A stretch of 32,524 bases of DNA from Verrucomicrobiota bacterium (lineage in GTDB: Bacteria; Verrucomicrobiota; Verrucomicrobiia; Chthoniobacterales; JAFAMB01): NCBI GenBank assembly GCA_019236675.1, contig JAFAIO010000041.1, positions 1 to 32,524 of the forward strand, written 5' to 3'. The position numbers were made by a program, and so were the translations under genes. The notes below the pieces were generated by a model. The model ran no database searches. It worked only from the letters and a program-made list of their open reading frames with translations, and was not told where the DNA came from. Each line of letters opens with the position of its first letter. Within the stretch, counting starts at the first letter, position 1. Positions 16,707-24,499 of the stretch are shown in pieces.

Positions 16707-16796
16707 AGTAATCAGTAATCAGTAGGTCAGTAATCAGTATCGGCTGACCACCGCCAGCTTTCGGACTGATTAATGACACGCTGATTACTGATTACT
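16707..16796. repeat. ATCAGT-word inverted repeat, copy b
   Basis: The left arm 16707-16738 is identical to the 32-base word at 32392-32423. The right arm 16765-16796 is its reverse complement with a few changes. It sits in the convergent spacer 16661-16838, and no gene is visible there. Confidence 0.88.
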
Positions 16797-16838
16797 TAGT
16801 TCCACGACCCGGCTACCCTCCCACATGCTGAGCCGCCC

Positions 16839-18326
16839 CTACGCTCCTACGTAGCGCGTCAAAGCAGCCCTAGCTCCTTCGCCGTATAAATAGCGCATCG
16901 CTTCGGTCAGGCAGTCTAAGAACACGGAGGATTGGGTTAAAGCGGCTGGGAATAATTCAGAGATCTCTAACAATGGACCAGGGTCCTCTTTGCCTTTCCG
17001 AGCGCGTTCCTGTAACCGATCTTTCAGCGGATCAATAATCTGTAGCTCGCGACCACGATCGTCGGTCCCGGTGAGATACCGGAACCAGGTTGCTACTGTA
17101 AAAATCAAAAGCCGATTCGGTGTGCCCGAATTCAAGCTCTCGACAATCGATGGGAGGACGAACTTCGGGATACGCGCCGACCCTTCCGTCGCCAGGCGGA
17201 GCAACGTGTCTTTGATCGCAGGATTTGAAAACCGGCGGATCAGGGTTCGTTTATAATCTTCGAGGTCGATGCCGGGCACCGGATCTAAAATGGGGGTGAC
17301 CTCCTCATCCATCATCCGCTGCACAAAACGGACGATTTCGGCGTCCCCCATGGCTTCGTCGGCATATTGATAACCCACTAACATACCGATGTAGCACATG
17401 GTTTGATGACTGGCGTTCAGCAGACGCATTTTCATCTTTTCGTATGGCAAGACATCGGACGTCATTTCTGCGCCGGCCTCTTCCCAGGCGGGACGGCCAT
17501 GAAGGAAATGATCCTCGATCACCCACTGGCGGAATCCCTCGGGTACAACCGGCCAAGCGTCATCGATACCGAACTTTTCCCGCACAAACCCGCGATGAGC
17601 GTCGGTGGTTGCTGGCGTGATTCGATCCACCATGCTGTTCGGAAACGCGCCATTCCTTTCCAGCCAGTTTCGAATTGCCGGATCCCGAAGCTCGGCAAAA
17701 GCCAGCAGCATTCGTTTCGAGACCTCGCCGTTGCTCTGCACATTGTCGCACGACATTATGGTGAATGGTGCTTGATCTCTCTTTCGTCTCCGATTCAAAG
17801 CCTCTATCAAGTACCCAAACGAGCAATCGGGTTTCTCGGGATGCTCTAGATCGTGTTTGATTTCCGGATGCTGATCGTCGAATTCACCGGTCGCCTGATT
17901 CAAATAGTAACCGCCTTCAGTAATCGTCAGAGAAACGATCTTGGTTTCTGGTGATGCCAGCTTCTCCAAGACGGTTTCCCGATTCTCCGGGGCGTACAGA
18001 AAATTGACGATTGAGCCGATCACTCTGGCCTGATCGTGCCCTAGTTCTCTCTCAACGACGGTATAAAGGTAATCCTGGTCCCGGAGGACGTCCCGAATCC
18101 GGATGTCATGAGGTAATAAGCCAATTCCACACAGCCCCCACTCCTGGTTTTCCCTTTTTTGCAGGAGATCGTCTGCGTACACCGCTTGGTGCGCCCTATG
18201 AAAACCGCCGACGCCCACGTGACAGATCGATTGGCCAACTTCTTTCCGATTATAGGTCGGTACTCCCACCTCGGGTGGGAGTGAATGCAGATTTGCTTGT
18301 TTAAGGGGGAATACGTTTAAGGCCAT
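16839..18326 (-). CDS. Mannitol 2-dehydrogenase / fructuronate reductase family oxidoreductase
   Basis: This is a long-chain polyol dehydrogenase that interconverts a sugar alcohol or aldonate and a ketose with NAD(P)(H). The 495-residue length is typical. The dinucleotide-binding segment is HVGVGGFHRAHQAVY near residues 36-50, followed by TITEGGYY and the MSCDNVQSNG motif. The catalytic K-x4-N-x2-H signature is intact as Lys299, Asn304 and His307 (KMRLLNASHQ). Candidates are mannitol 2-dehydrogenase (mtlK), fructuronate reductase (uxuB) or related enzymes; the sequence alone does not choose. It follows the cupin gene after 21 bases, implying one transcript. The final codons and TAG lie in an ACGTAGGAGCGTAGG word related to the repeats. 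Confidence 0.9.
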   Translation of the reverse strand: MALNVFPLKQANLHSLPPEVGVPTYNRKEVGQSICHVGVGGFHRAHQAVYADDLLQKRENQEWGLCGIGLLPHDIRIRDVLRDQDYLYTVVERELGHDQARVIGSIVNFLYAPENRETVLEKLASPETKIVSLTITEGGYYLNQATGEFDDQHPEIKHDLEHPEKPDCSFGYLIEALNRRRKRDQAPFTIMSCDNVQSNGEVSKRMLLAFAELRDPAIRNWLERNGAFPNSMVDRITPATTDAHRGFVREKFGIDDAWPVVPEGFRQWVIEDHFLHGRPAWEEAGAEMTSDVLPYEKMKMRLLNASHQTMCYIGMLVGYQYADEAMGDAEIVRFVQRMMDEEVTPILDPVPGIDLEDYKRTLIRRFSNPAIKDTLLRLATEGSARIPKFVLPSIVESLNSGTPNRLLIFTVATWFRYLTGTDDRGRELQIIDPLKDRLQERARKGKEDPGPLLEISELFPAALTQSSVFLDCLTEAMRYLYGEGARAALTRYVGA

Positions 18327-18347
18327 GGCTGGTAAAAGGATCGCACC

Positions 18348-18986
18348 TTAATCTCCGTCAGCCACCGGTTCAGGACAAGGCTTGTTACTCCAACCCGATC
18401 GAAATGCGTCGACTCGGCCAGTAGCCGCGTCGAATTTCTGTCGGACCACGCATCCGGTATCATTAGCGAGCAAGTGGAGACTAATCGACGGCTCGGCCGA
18501 GATGGTTTTGATCCGGTGCACGTCATTGTAAGGCGGGATCAGCTCATAAAATTCGCCCGGCTTCAATACTCGCAAGAAACGCCGGCTCATCCGCACGTTG
18601 TCGCCCGGATGTAAATGATCGTGATGTTCGACCTCGAATTCCTCTTCCTCTTGTTCTCCCTGGTAAAGTCCGACTAAACCCCAGGCGAGGTGATTGTGGA
18701 TCGGGGTGGTTACCCCGGGCGGGACGACCAGGCTGAACAGCGAGAGGTCCTTCTCCAAATTTTGGTATAACAGCCACGATGCAATGCCGCCGCCCATCCC
18801 GCTGTTGGGGTTGATCTGGCGGAATTCTTCTGGTAGCCACGATTGGTCTTCCAACAGTTTTCGGTAGGGCGTCCGTAAAATAGCTAGACGCTTGCTCACG
18901 TCAGTTTCTCGCTCCAGGACCGCCTGAACCTCGGTGATGAAAGCATGGACTGAAGGTTCTTGAACAAAAAACTCGCCACCGCTCAT
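18348..18986 (-). CDS. Cysteine dioxygenase-like cupin protein
   Basis: The 212-residue protein is a single-domain cupin like the cysteine / 3-mercaptopropionate dioxygenase family, mononuclear iron enzymes that oxidise thiols to sulfinates. The predicted iron ligands are His97 and His99 in TPIHNHLAWGLVGLY and His157 in NDVHRIK, followed by the usual SISLHLLAND strand. A helical N-terminal half (about residues 1-60) precedes the cupin, as in that family. The substrate is uncertain. It is the first gene of a probable two-gene unit with the polyol dehydrogenase. Confidence 0.75.
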   Translation of the reverse strand: MSGGEFFVQEPSVHAFITEVQAVLERETDVSKRLAILRTPYRKLLEDQSWLPEEFRQINPNSGMGGGIASWLLYQNLEKDLSLFSLVVPPGVTTPIHNHLAWGLVGLYQGEQEEEEFEVEHHDHLHPGDNVRMSRRFLRVLKPGEFYELIPPYNDVHRIKTISAEPSISLHLLANDTGCVVRQKFDAATGRVDAFRSGWSNKPCPEPVADGD

Positions 18987-19026
18987 CGCTTGAATCTCAG
19001 AAGCTTAGCCACGGTTGTCAATCAGG

Positions 19027-19206
19027 AGGAGCAGTCGCTACGCGAATAGCAAATAGCAAAGAGGCCAGGGGCTAGTCGGGGGACAAAGCAGTAGAGCCAT
19101 GCTCTAAAGCGGTAGCGGCTGCTTCGTCGGACCTCGGTCGAAGACAGGTTAACCGTAATTTGCTATTTGCAATCTGCTATTTGCTATTCGCATAGCGACT
19201 GCTCCT
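19027..19206. repeat. 34-bp inverted repeat of AAATAGC words
   Basis: Arms 19027-19060 and 19173-19206 are complementary at 32 of 34 positions and contain GAATAGCAAATAGC or its complement. The space between holds further TTGCTATTTGC words (about 19159-19172). It separates the lipoprotein gene from the cupin gene, both on the minus strand. The right end merges into a TCCTAGCTCCT word. Confidence 0.85.
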
Positions 19207-19217
19207 AGCTCCTCGGC

Positions 19218-19757
19218 TCAGCCTTCGGGTGGCCTTTGCAGTTCCGGTCCCATCAGGACCCGGAATTTGGTTTTTGCGTCTGCGCTGTAGCGGGTGGCCT
19301 GATAGACAGACGATTGTTTCCCATCGGGCTCCATGACGGTGATCCGGAAGACGTGGGTGGTGTCGTCCGGCTTAAATAGCCAGGGAACTAAGGATGGCGT
19401 TGCCCGGATCAACTGGCCTTGTCCCATCCACTGTAATTCTTCGATCTGGGGATGCTCATCCTTAATCAGCAATACTGGACGCCGAGTGGTTACATCTTCT
19501 ACCTCGACAACTGCCAGCTGGGTTTCTGGCCTTGGCCGAATGGCGAATTGCCACCGGACAAAATTCTTCCCCTCGGTTCGATAGGTGGTTAACCCCGCTT
19601 CCACTACCGCAAACCGATCGTTCTCCGCTTTGACGAACTCATTTCCGATCCGCTTGAAACTGATGACTCCGCGACCCACCGGGATCTGCTCAGTGACTTC
19701 CGGCTGAGTACAACCAACAAAACCGAGAAGGATCACCAACCAGATCGTGTTTCGCAT
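19218..19757 (-). CDS. Predicted lipoprotein of unknown function
   Basis: The 179-residue product starts MRNTIWLVILLGFVGC, a typical type II signal peptide with lipobox and Cys16, so it should be lipidated and attached to a membrane on the periplasmic side. The mature part alternates strands and turns with few cysteines, suggesting a beta-rich fold; it includes YRTEGKNFVRWQF, VVEVEDVTTRRP and HVFRITVMEPDG. I do not recognise the family. It is flanked by repeat arms on both sides and has no obvious operon partner. Confidence 0.72.
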   Translation of the reverse strand: MRNTIWLVILLGFVGCTQPEVTEQIPVGRGVISFKRIGNEFVKAENDRFAVVEAGLTTYRTEGKNFVRWQFAIRPRPETQLAVVEVEDVTTRRPVLLIKDEHPQIEELQWMGQGQLIRATPSLVPWLFKPDDTTHVFRITVMEPDGKQSSVYQATRYSADAKTKFRVLMGPELQRPPEG

Positions 19758-19789
19758 AGGGTACTTTGGGCGCGAACAGGGGACCGAAC

Positions 19790-19810
19790 AACCGCGAATG
19801 GACGCGAATA
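19790..19810. repeat. CCGCGAATGGACGCGAAT word, left bracket of GxxExxY gene
   Basis: This 21-base word upstream of the GxxExxY gene is matched downstream, in reverse-complement form, at 20344-20363 (ATTCGTGTCCATTCGCGGTT). The same word family forms a hairpin at 25493-25620. The spacer up to 19911 contains AT-rich sequence (19879-19910) that may hold the promoter. Confidence 0.7.
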
Positions 19811-19911
19811 GGCGGATTCGGCAGCGGACGGAACGGTGTACGGATGTCGTAATTCAATAGCCAGAGTGATCGGATTGTAATACATTATTAATAAGTGTTA
19901 CATTCACTAGT

Positions 19912-20280
19912 ATGAACCTACGGCCAGCGCGTGAGGTGCTGTTTAGAAAGGAAGTCTACGCCATTGTGGGGGCGGCCTTGGAGGTCCTCCGAGAGCTCGG
20001 CCACGGGATTCATGAAAAGCCCAATGAGAGAACTTTGGCGGTCGAGCTGCGCCTGCGTAGTTTGTCATTTCAGCAACAGACCCCGTTCGATATCGTCTAT
20101 AAAACAGTCAACGTGGGCCGGTTCACTCCAGACCTAGTCGTCCTTGGAAAGATCATCGTAGATACCAAGGTAATCGAAAGAATTACGAATCACGAAGGAG
20201 GTCAGATGCTTAACTACCTCAGGATCACCCGTCTGCCTGTCGGGGTGATTCTTAACTTTCGACACCCTAAACTAGAATGA
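19912..20280 (+). CDS. GxxExxY family protein
   Basis: The 122-residue product matches the small GxxExxY proteins, related to PD-(D/E)XK nucleases and of unknown role. The N-terminal helix has ALEVLRELGHGIHEKPNERT followed by AVELRLRSLSFQQQ, and the core strand pair is TPDLVVLGKIIVDTKV, after which comes QMLNYLRITRLPVGVILNF. In typical members the core reads I-V-E-x-K, so Asp replaces Glu here. The signature tyrosine is not obvious, as the third residue after Glu reads N-E-R. The gene stands alone and is bracketed by inverted repeat words. The upstream region at 19879-19910 is AT-rich, unlike its neighbours. Confidence 0.85.
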   Translation: MNLRPAREVLFRKEVYAIVGAALEVLRELGHGIHEKPNERTLAVELRLRSLSFQQQTPFDIVYKTVNVGRFTPDLVVLGKIIVDTKVIERITNHEGGQMLNYLRITRLPVGVILNFRHPKLE

Positions 20281-20343
20281 GAGCGTCTCGTTTTCACCGA
20301 TCACTGCCATACTGACGACGTAGGATGTACTTAAAGGCACTTT

Positions 20344-20363
20344 ATTCGTGTCCATTCGCGGTT
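20344..20363. repeat. Right bracket repeat of GxxExxY gene
   Basis: ATTCGTGTCCATTCGCGGTT is the complement-type partner of 19790-19810 and identical in type to 25602-25621. It is followed by CTGCGTTCATCTGCGG, which resembles the text after the 25620 arm. It lies in the convergent spacer between the GxxExxY and POT genes. Confidence 0.7.
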
Positions 20364-20396
20364 CAAATCTGCGTTCATCTGCGGTTAAAACGGTTT

Positions 20397-21833
20397 TTAG
20401 CTGCTGAGCGTCTCGGCAGTGGCCAGTTCCTCTTCTTCAGCTCCTTGGATGTACGTCCTACCTCGGTAGAATCTGGCGACGACCACGAACACCAGTGCGG
20501 CAATCAACATGAGCCCGGTGAAGAATGCGTAATGATTGGCTCCGTCAAGATTGATCCCGATGCTTTTCAGATTTGGTTTCCCGAAATCAATCAACGAAGT
20601 GACCTGGTTACCGACGCTGACCGCGAATAACCAAAGGGCCATGACTGCACTTTTCATTTTCTTTGGGGCCTGTGTATAAGAGAATTCAAGCCCGGTGATT
20701 GATACCATCACTTCCCCAGCTGTTAGCAGGATGTACCCCGGAACCTGCCACAGGAAGCTGGGCCTACCTCCGGCATCGACTTTGATTTGAATCCACCAGA
20801 GTACGACGAAAGAAGCCGCCGTCAGAAAAAGCCCGATGCCAATCTTACGCAGTGGAGTAAGAGGAAATATCCGATCGATCAGAGGGTAGATCCAGTAATT
20901 GAAGATTGGCACTAAAACTAGGATCAGAAAGGGGTTCAGGATCTGCACCTGTTCCGGATAGATACGTATCCCAAAGAAGTTGAGGTCGAGCTTGGTTGCC
21001 TGCAGAGTCCATTCCCCACCCGAGCTCTGGTCCCATAACGCCCAAAACACGGCTACGAAAGCATAGACAATCGCAAGTCGCAGTAAGACGAGCAGACCTT
21101 CTTTACTAAAGAATTCTCGAACAAACCCGAAGCCACCGGCTGGAATGTGGACGAACTTTTTCCGGCCCATCCAAAATATGATCGTTGCAACGAACATCAA
21201 AACGCCCGGGAGGCCGAAGGCAAAGTGGGCGCCAAACTTCGGATCGTTCAAGAGCAATGGGCAGAGCCAGGTCGAAAAAATAGAACCCAGGTTAATCGAG
21301 AGATAAAACCAGCCGAAAACCTTGGACATCAAATGTTGATTCCCTTGACCGAATTGGTCGCCAACATTCGCGGAAACACAGGGCTTTATTCCGCCGGCGC
21401 CTATTGAAATCAAGGTTAACCCGAGGAAAAGACCTACCCTGGTATCGTCTAAAGCGAGCGCTAAATGGCCAAAGCAATAGACTATGGAAAGATAAAAAAT
21501 GGTTCGATATTTGCCCAGTATTCCATCGGCGAGCAGTGCACCGAATACGGGCATCCAATAAACGGCCGAAACGAATTGATGAAACCAGCCAGAAGCCTCG
21601 TCCTCACCCATCACCGCGCGCTGACCAGCGGCGTTCATGAGATAGGTCGTCATGAAAACAGCGAGGATGGTCCGCATCCCATAAAAACTGAATCGCTCCG
21701 CGGCCTCATTTCCGATGATGTTAGGCACGCCGGGAGGCATCGTCGTTAGCTGTTGATCCGGAACGGTGCGATATTTCCCGTGAGGTTGATTGCCGGCGAG
21801 GCTGGTCGCCGGAGATGAGACAGAATCGGACAT
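20397..21833 (-). CDS. POT/PTR family proton-dependent oligopeptide transporter
   Basis: This inner-membrane symporter imports di- and tripeptides with protons. With the ATG at 21833 it has 478 residues; the frame is open 12 codons further, but that extension looks unlike the family. The proton-coupling motif ExxER is Glu43, Glu46 and Arg47 (NEAAERFSFYGMR), and the second signature reads ISIGAGGIKPCVSANVGDQF. About 12 hydrophobic segments are visible, with a long acidic C-terminal tail (GAEEEELATAETLSS). It is divergent from upp and fits with the peptidases elsewhere in the window as part of peptide scavenging. Confidence 0.93.
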   Translation of the reverse strand: MSDSVSSPATSLAGNQPHGKYRTVPDQQLTTMPPGVPNIIGNEAAERFSFYGMRTILAVFMTTYLMNAAGQRAVMGEDEASGWFHQFVSAVYWMPVFGALLADGILGKYRTIFYLSIVYCFGHLALALDDTRVGLFLGLTLISIGAGGIKPCVSANVGDQFGQGNQHLMSKVFGWFYLSINLGSIFSTWLCPLLLNDPKFGAHFAFGLPGVLMFVATIIFWMGRKKFVHIPAGGFGFVREFFSKEGLLVLLRLAIVYAFVAVFWALWDQSSGGEWTLQATKLDLNFFGIRIYPEQVQILNPFLILVLVPIFNYWIYPLIDRIFPLTPLRKIGIGLFLTAASFVVLWWIQIKVDAGGRPSFLWQVPGYILLTAGEVMVSITGLEFSYTQAPKKMKSAVMALWLFAVSVGNQVTSLIDFGKPNLKSIGINLDGANHYAFFTGLMLIAALVFVVVARFYRGRTYIQGAEEEELATAETLSS

Positions 21834-21946
21834 AAGCCGAAGATTCTGCGTTCCCCTGCAAATTTTCAACCAAGAATGGACGCCAAGGTAGACTAACCCC
21901 GAATGGATCCCTCTACGCCTAGGGCTCGGGTCAAAGATGCGCCCGA

Positions 21947-21985
21947 TTCTAGCTCCTAGCTCCTAGATTCTAGCTCCTAGCTCCT
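21947..21985. repeat. TAGCTCCTAGCTCC tandem words
   Basis: Short words of the type TCTAGCTCCTAGCTCCTAG are repeated in tandem just upstream of upp. The complementary form AGGAGCTAGG recurs at 32425-32450, and single copies lie at 7747-7756 (on the purN stop) and 19201-19212 (next to the lipoprotein stop). Confidence 0.75.
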
Positions 21986-22001
21986 GTATCCTTTCCCAGC
22001 A

Positions 22002-22616
22002 ATGCTCCACCTGCTTAACCATCCGCTCGGCGCTCATATCATTACCCATTTACGCGATCGGACCACTAAACCTGTGACTTTCAGGACATTGACTTACCAA
22101 ATCGGTCTGCTGCTGGCGTTGGAGTCGACCCGGGATTTGCGGACGAAGGAAGCATTGATCGAAACGCCGTTAGAAACTTATCATGGGGCTGTTCTGGGCG
22201 ATTCTCTGGTGCTGGTTCCTATTTTGCGAGCCGCAATCGGCTTAGTACAACCGTTCACTGACCTGTTTCCTGATGTCAGTATCGGTTATGTAGGATTAGA
22301 ACGCGACCACGCAACCGCTGTCGCCCGGAACTATTACTGTAAACTTCCTGCGCTAGCCGGCAGGCATGTCCTGATCGTCGATCCGATGCTGGCAACCGGT
22401 GGTTCCGCGGTCCAAACCATCCATCTGGTGCAAGAGCATGGCGGACAAAACATCTCGGTTGTTTGCGTGGTCGCCGCACCAGAAGGTGTCAAAGCCGTAG
22501 AAGCGGTAGATCCGGCTATCCCGATTTTTGCAGCTACGCTCGACCGCGAGCTGAATTCTCGAAAATACATTTTGCCGGGGGTGGGGGATTACGGTGACCG
22601 GCTTTATGGGACCTAA
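22002..22616 (+). CDS. upp: Uracil phosphoribosyltransferase
   Basis: Upp salvages uracil with PRPP to UMP in the cytoplasm. The 204-residue length is normal. The PRPP-binding loop is VLIVDPMLATGGSA at about residues 123-136, ILRAAIGLVQPF is the conserved central segment, and the uracil-binding C-terminus is YILPGVGDYGDRLYGT. The N-terminal region HPLGAHIITHLRDRTT fits well. The ATG at 22002 has no Shine-Dalgarno sequence. It converges on the TPMT-like gene across a spacer of GTGTCGGC tandem repeats. Confidence 0.95.
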   Translation: MLHLLNHPLGAHIITHLRDRTTKPVTFRTLTYQIGLLLALESTRDLRTKEALIETPLETYHGAVLGDSLVLVPILRAAIGLVQPFTDLFPDVSIGYVGLERDHATAVARNYYCKLPALAGRHVLIVDPMLATGGSAVQTIHLVQEHGGQNISVVCVVAAPEGVKAVEAVDPAIPIFAATLDRELNSRKYILPGVGDYGDRLYGT

Positions 22617-22617
22617 C

Positions 22618-22799
22618 GGGGCGTGTCGGCGTGTCGGCGTGTCGGCGTGTCGGGCGATTTTGCCTAGAACGCACAAATACAAAAAAGCCAGCCTCGTCGA
22701 ACGAATAAAGTCCTACGCTACCAGCTGCAGGCAGAGTGCGCAGTGCTCGCTGCGGCGGCCCTAAACGCCCATACGCCGTCACGCCGATACGCCCACACG
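22618..22799. repeat. GTGTCGGC tandem and CGCCGATACGCCC words
   Basis: The tandem GGCGTGTC words at 22619-22655 follow upp directly. At 22766-22799 lies the complementary type, CGCCGTCACGCCGATACGCCC, nearly the same as at 1133-1153. The last codons of the TPMT-like gene (minus strand, RVGVSA and stop) are written in this repeat. Confidence 0.75.
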
Positions 22800-23396
22800 T
22801 ATCTTTCGGAGTAACCTCACAATCTCCCGGCCTTCGCGTCCGGGAAAGGCGGTCGTGGGCTTGAACTCTTCGATCAGGCTAAAGTGGGGATGGAAGAGGT
22901 TTTCCAGTTCCGCTTTGGTAACACCGAATGGTGGGCCGCCGCCCTCTGGGATTTCGTCTTCGGGATCCCATGGATTCAAAAAGAAGATTGCCAGAAGCTG
23001 TCCTTCCGGCTTAAGCGCGGAAACCGCCATTTTCACGTAATTAAGACGTTGCTCGGGTTGAATCGCGCAGAAACAAGTGTGTTCGAAAACCCAATCAAAA
23101 CGGCACTGTAGCGATTGGGGTAATGCAAAGATATCGGCCGACTGAAAAACTTCGCGGCCAACGCTAGAATATCTCAAGGCTTCCTTGAGTGCGGTGGCGG
23201 AAATATCGATGCCAACAACCGTACTCTTTGGCGACGCAGCCGCGATCGCTCGAACGTCATGCCCGTGGCCGCAACCCGGTACCAGCACCTCGCCTTCGAG
23301 CGCGCCGCGCTTCCGTAACCATTCGATTAAAGGAGGAGCAGGAGCACCTTTCTCCCAAGGCGTCTCTCCTGCCTGATACCGTTCGTCCCAGTTCAT
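22779..23396 (-). CDS. TPMT-family SAM-dependent methyltransferase
   Basis: The 205-residue protein belongs to the thiopurine methyltransferase-like group, which methylates sulfur, selenium, tellurium or halide substrates. Diagnostic features are WDERYQAGETPWEKGAPAPP at the start, motif I VLVPGCGHGHDVRAI, the acidic end of motif II VVGIDIS, and the FEHTCFCAI motif in the substrate region. It also has IFFLNPWDPEDEIPEGGGPP, typical of this family. The exact substrate cannot be inferred. The C-terminal residues RVGVSA and the stop come from the neighbouring GGCGTATCGG repeat, so the original end may have been lost or extended. Confidence 0.86.
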   Translation of the reverse strand: MNWDERYQAGETPWEKGAPAPPLIEWLRKRGALEGEVLVPGCGHGHDVRAIAAASPKSTVVGIDISATALKEALRYSSVGREVFQSADIFALPQSLQCRFDWVFEHTCFCAIQPEQRLNYVKMAVSALKPEGQLLAIFFLNPWDPEDEIPEGGGPPFGVTKAELENLFHPHFSLIEEFKPTTAFPGREGREIVRLLRKIRVGVSA

Positions 23397-23430
23397 TGCT
23401 TCGCGAATAACAAATAGAGATAGCCAAAAG

Positions 23431-23538
23431 AATAGCCGCGAAAAGGCGCAAAAAACGCAAAAAGATTTCTGGCTCCAAGCAAATCGCTCCTGGCTCTTCC
23501 TCTGACACTGATTACTGACTCACTGATTACTGATTACT
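23431..23538. repeat. CGCAAAAA words and single ATCAGT arm, copy c
   Basis: A block of GCGCAAAAAACGCAAAAAG type (23431-23465) is followed by one 32-base ATCAGT arm (23507-23538), which differs from the consensus arm at two bases. No opposite arm is present, so this copy cannot form the hairpin. The spacer 23397-23653 between two divergent genes has no gene. Confidence 0.75.
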
Positions 23539-23653
23539 TGCCCTTCCCGCCTTAGAGACGCTCCCTAGGAACAAACACCTCCGCGTGGCTCATTTGACGT
23601 GATTACTCCACTGCCGGACCGTCAACGCGGACGACGTCAACCAATTCCAACCG

Positions 23654-24460
23654 ATGAAACAGAAGACGGAGATCAAAGGAAGAAACATCGCTTACACCCT
23701 GCTGGGCCCGGAGGGTGCGCCGGCTGTCGTGCTCGGCCACGCCTTAGCAGCGAATAGTCACCTCTGGGGATACCAATTACCCCTTTTAACGGCTCGCTTC
23801 CGGGTCCTGGTTTACGACCTTCCGGGCCATGGCGAAAGCGATCCTCCGATTGGACAAGATTCGTTCGACGATTTTGCCAATGATTTGGCTGCGCTTCTCG
23901 ATCACGCGGGAATCAGCCAGGCAACTTTGGTGGGACTTTCCATTGGCGGAATGATTGCCCAGCATTTCGCGTCACTTTATCCGGACCGGCTCCAAGGCTT
24001 AGTCCTTTGCAGCACGGGCTGCCAAACCAACGAAGCCGGGAAAAAAATCTTTGGTGATCGGATCGCTCAGGTAAACGAGGGCGGAATCGAGACTCAAGTC
24101 GAAAGTTCGATCAGCAGATGGTTCACTCCACAATTTGTGAGCGATGCACCGGCCACCATCGAGTGGGTAAAATGGATGTACCGAAAGACCTCACCCGCCG
24201 GCTTAATTAATGGTTGCCGGGCAATTCAGGAACTCGACACGCTCGACCGACTCTCAAGCATCACCGCGCCCACACTAGTGGTTCCCGGCGAATTTGATCC
24301 GGCGTTTCCAGAGAGCGCTTCGAGAATCATCCAATCTCGAATTAAAAACGCCCAATTAAAAGTCCTCGCCGGTGCGGCCCATATCGGGAACGTCGAACGC
24401 CCGCATCAGTTCAACGAAATACTGTTTGAATTTTTAGCTGAAGTGGCACCTCAGAATTGA
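23654..24460 (+). CDS. Alpha/beta hydrolase, 3-oxoadipate enol-lactonase-like
   Basis: The 268-residue enzyme has the alpha/beta-hydrolase fold. The nucleophile is Ser96 in GLSIGG, the acid is Asp215 in GEFDPAFP and the histidine is His243 in AAHIGNVERP, the latter phrase being common in PcaD-type enol-lactonases and related esterases. The oxyanion region is VLGHALAANSHLWGYQ. No other beta-ketoadipate genes are nearby, so the specific function is uncertain and a general esterase or haloperoxidase-like role is possible. The gene is divergent from the TPMT-like gene and is followed after 39 bases by the YgjP-type gene. Confidence 0.85.
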   Translation: MKQKTEIKGRNIAYTLLGPEGAPAVVLGHALAANSHLWGYQLPLLTARFRVLVYDLPGHGESDPPIGQDSFDDFANDLAALLDHAGISQATLVGLSIGGMIAQHFASLYPDRLQGLVLCSTGCQTNEAGKKIFGDRIAQVNEGGIETQVESSISRWFTPQFVSDAPATIEWVKWMYRKTSPAGLINGCRAIQELDTLDRLSSITAPTLVVPGEFDPAFPESASRIIQSRIKNAQLKVLAGAAHIGNVERPHQFNEILFEFLAEVAPQN

Positions 24461-24499
24461 GTATATCCAGATCGGAACTCTGATATCTCAGACTCACCG

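Noticed and set aside
20300-20400. Possible tRNA from a GGTTCAAATC-like sequence
   Set aside because: The sequence is part of a TTCGCGGTTCAAATCTGCG repeat and no acceptor or anticodon stems fit around it.
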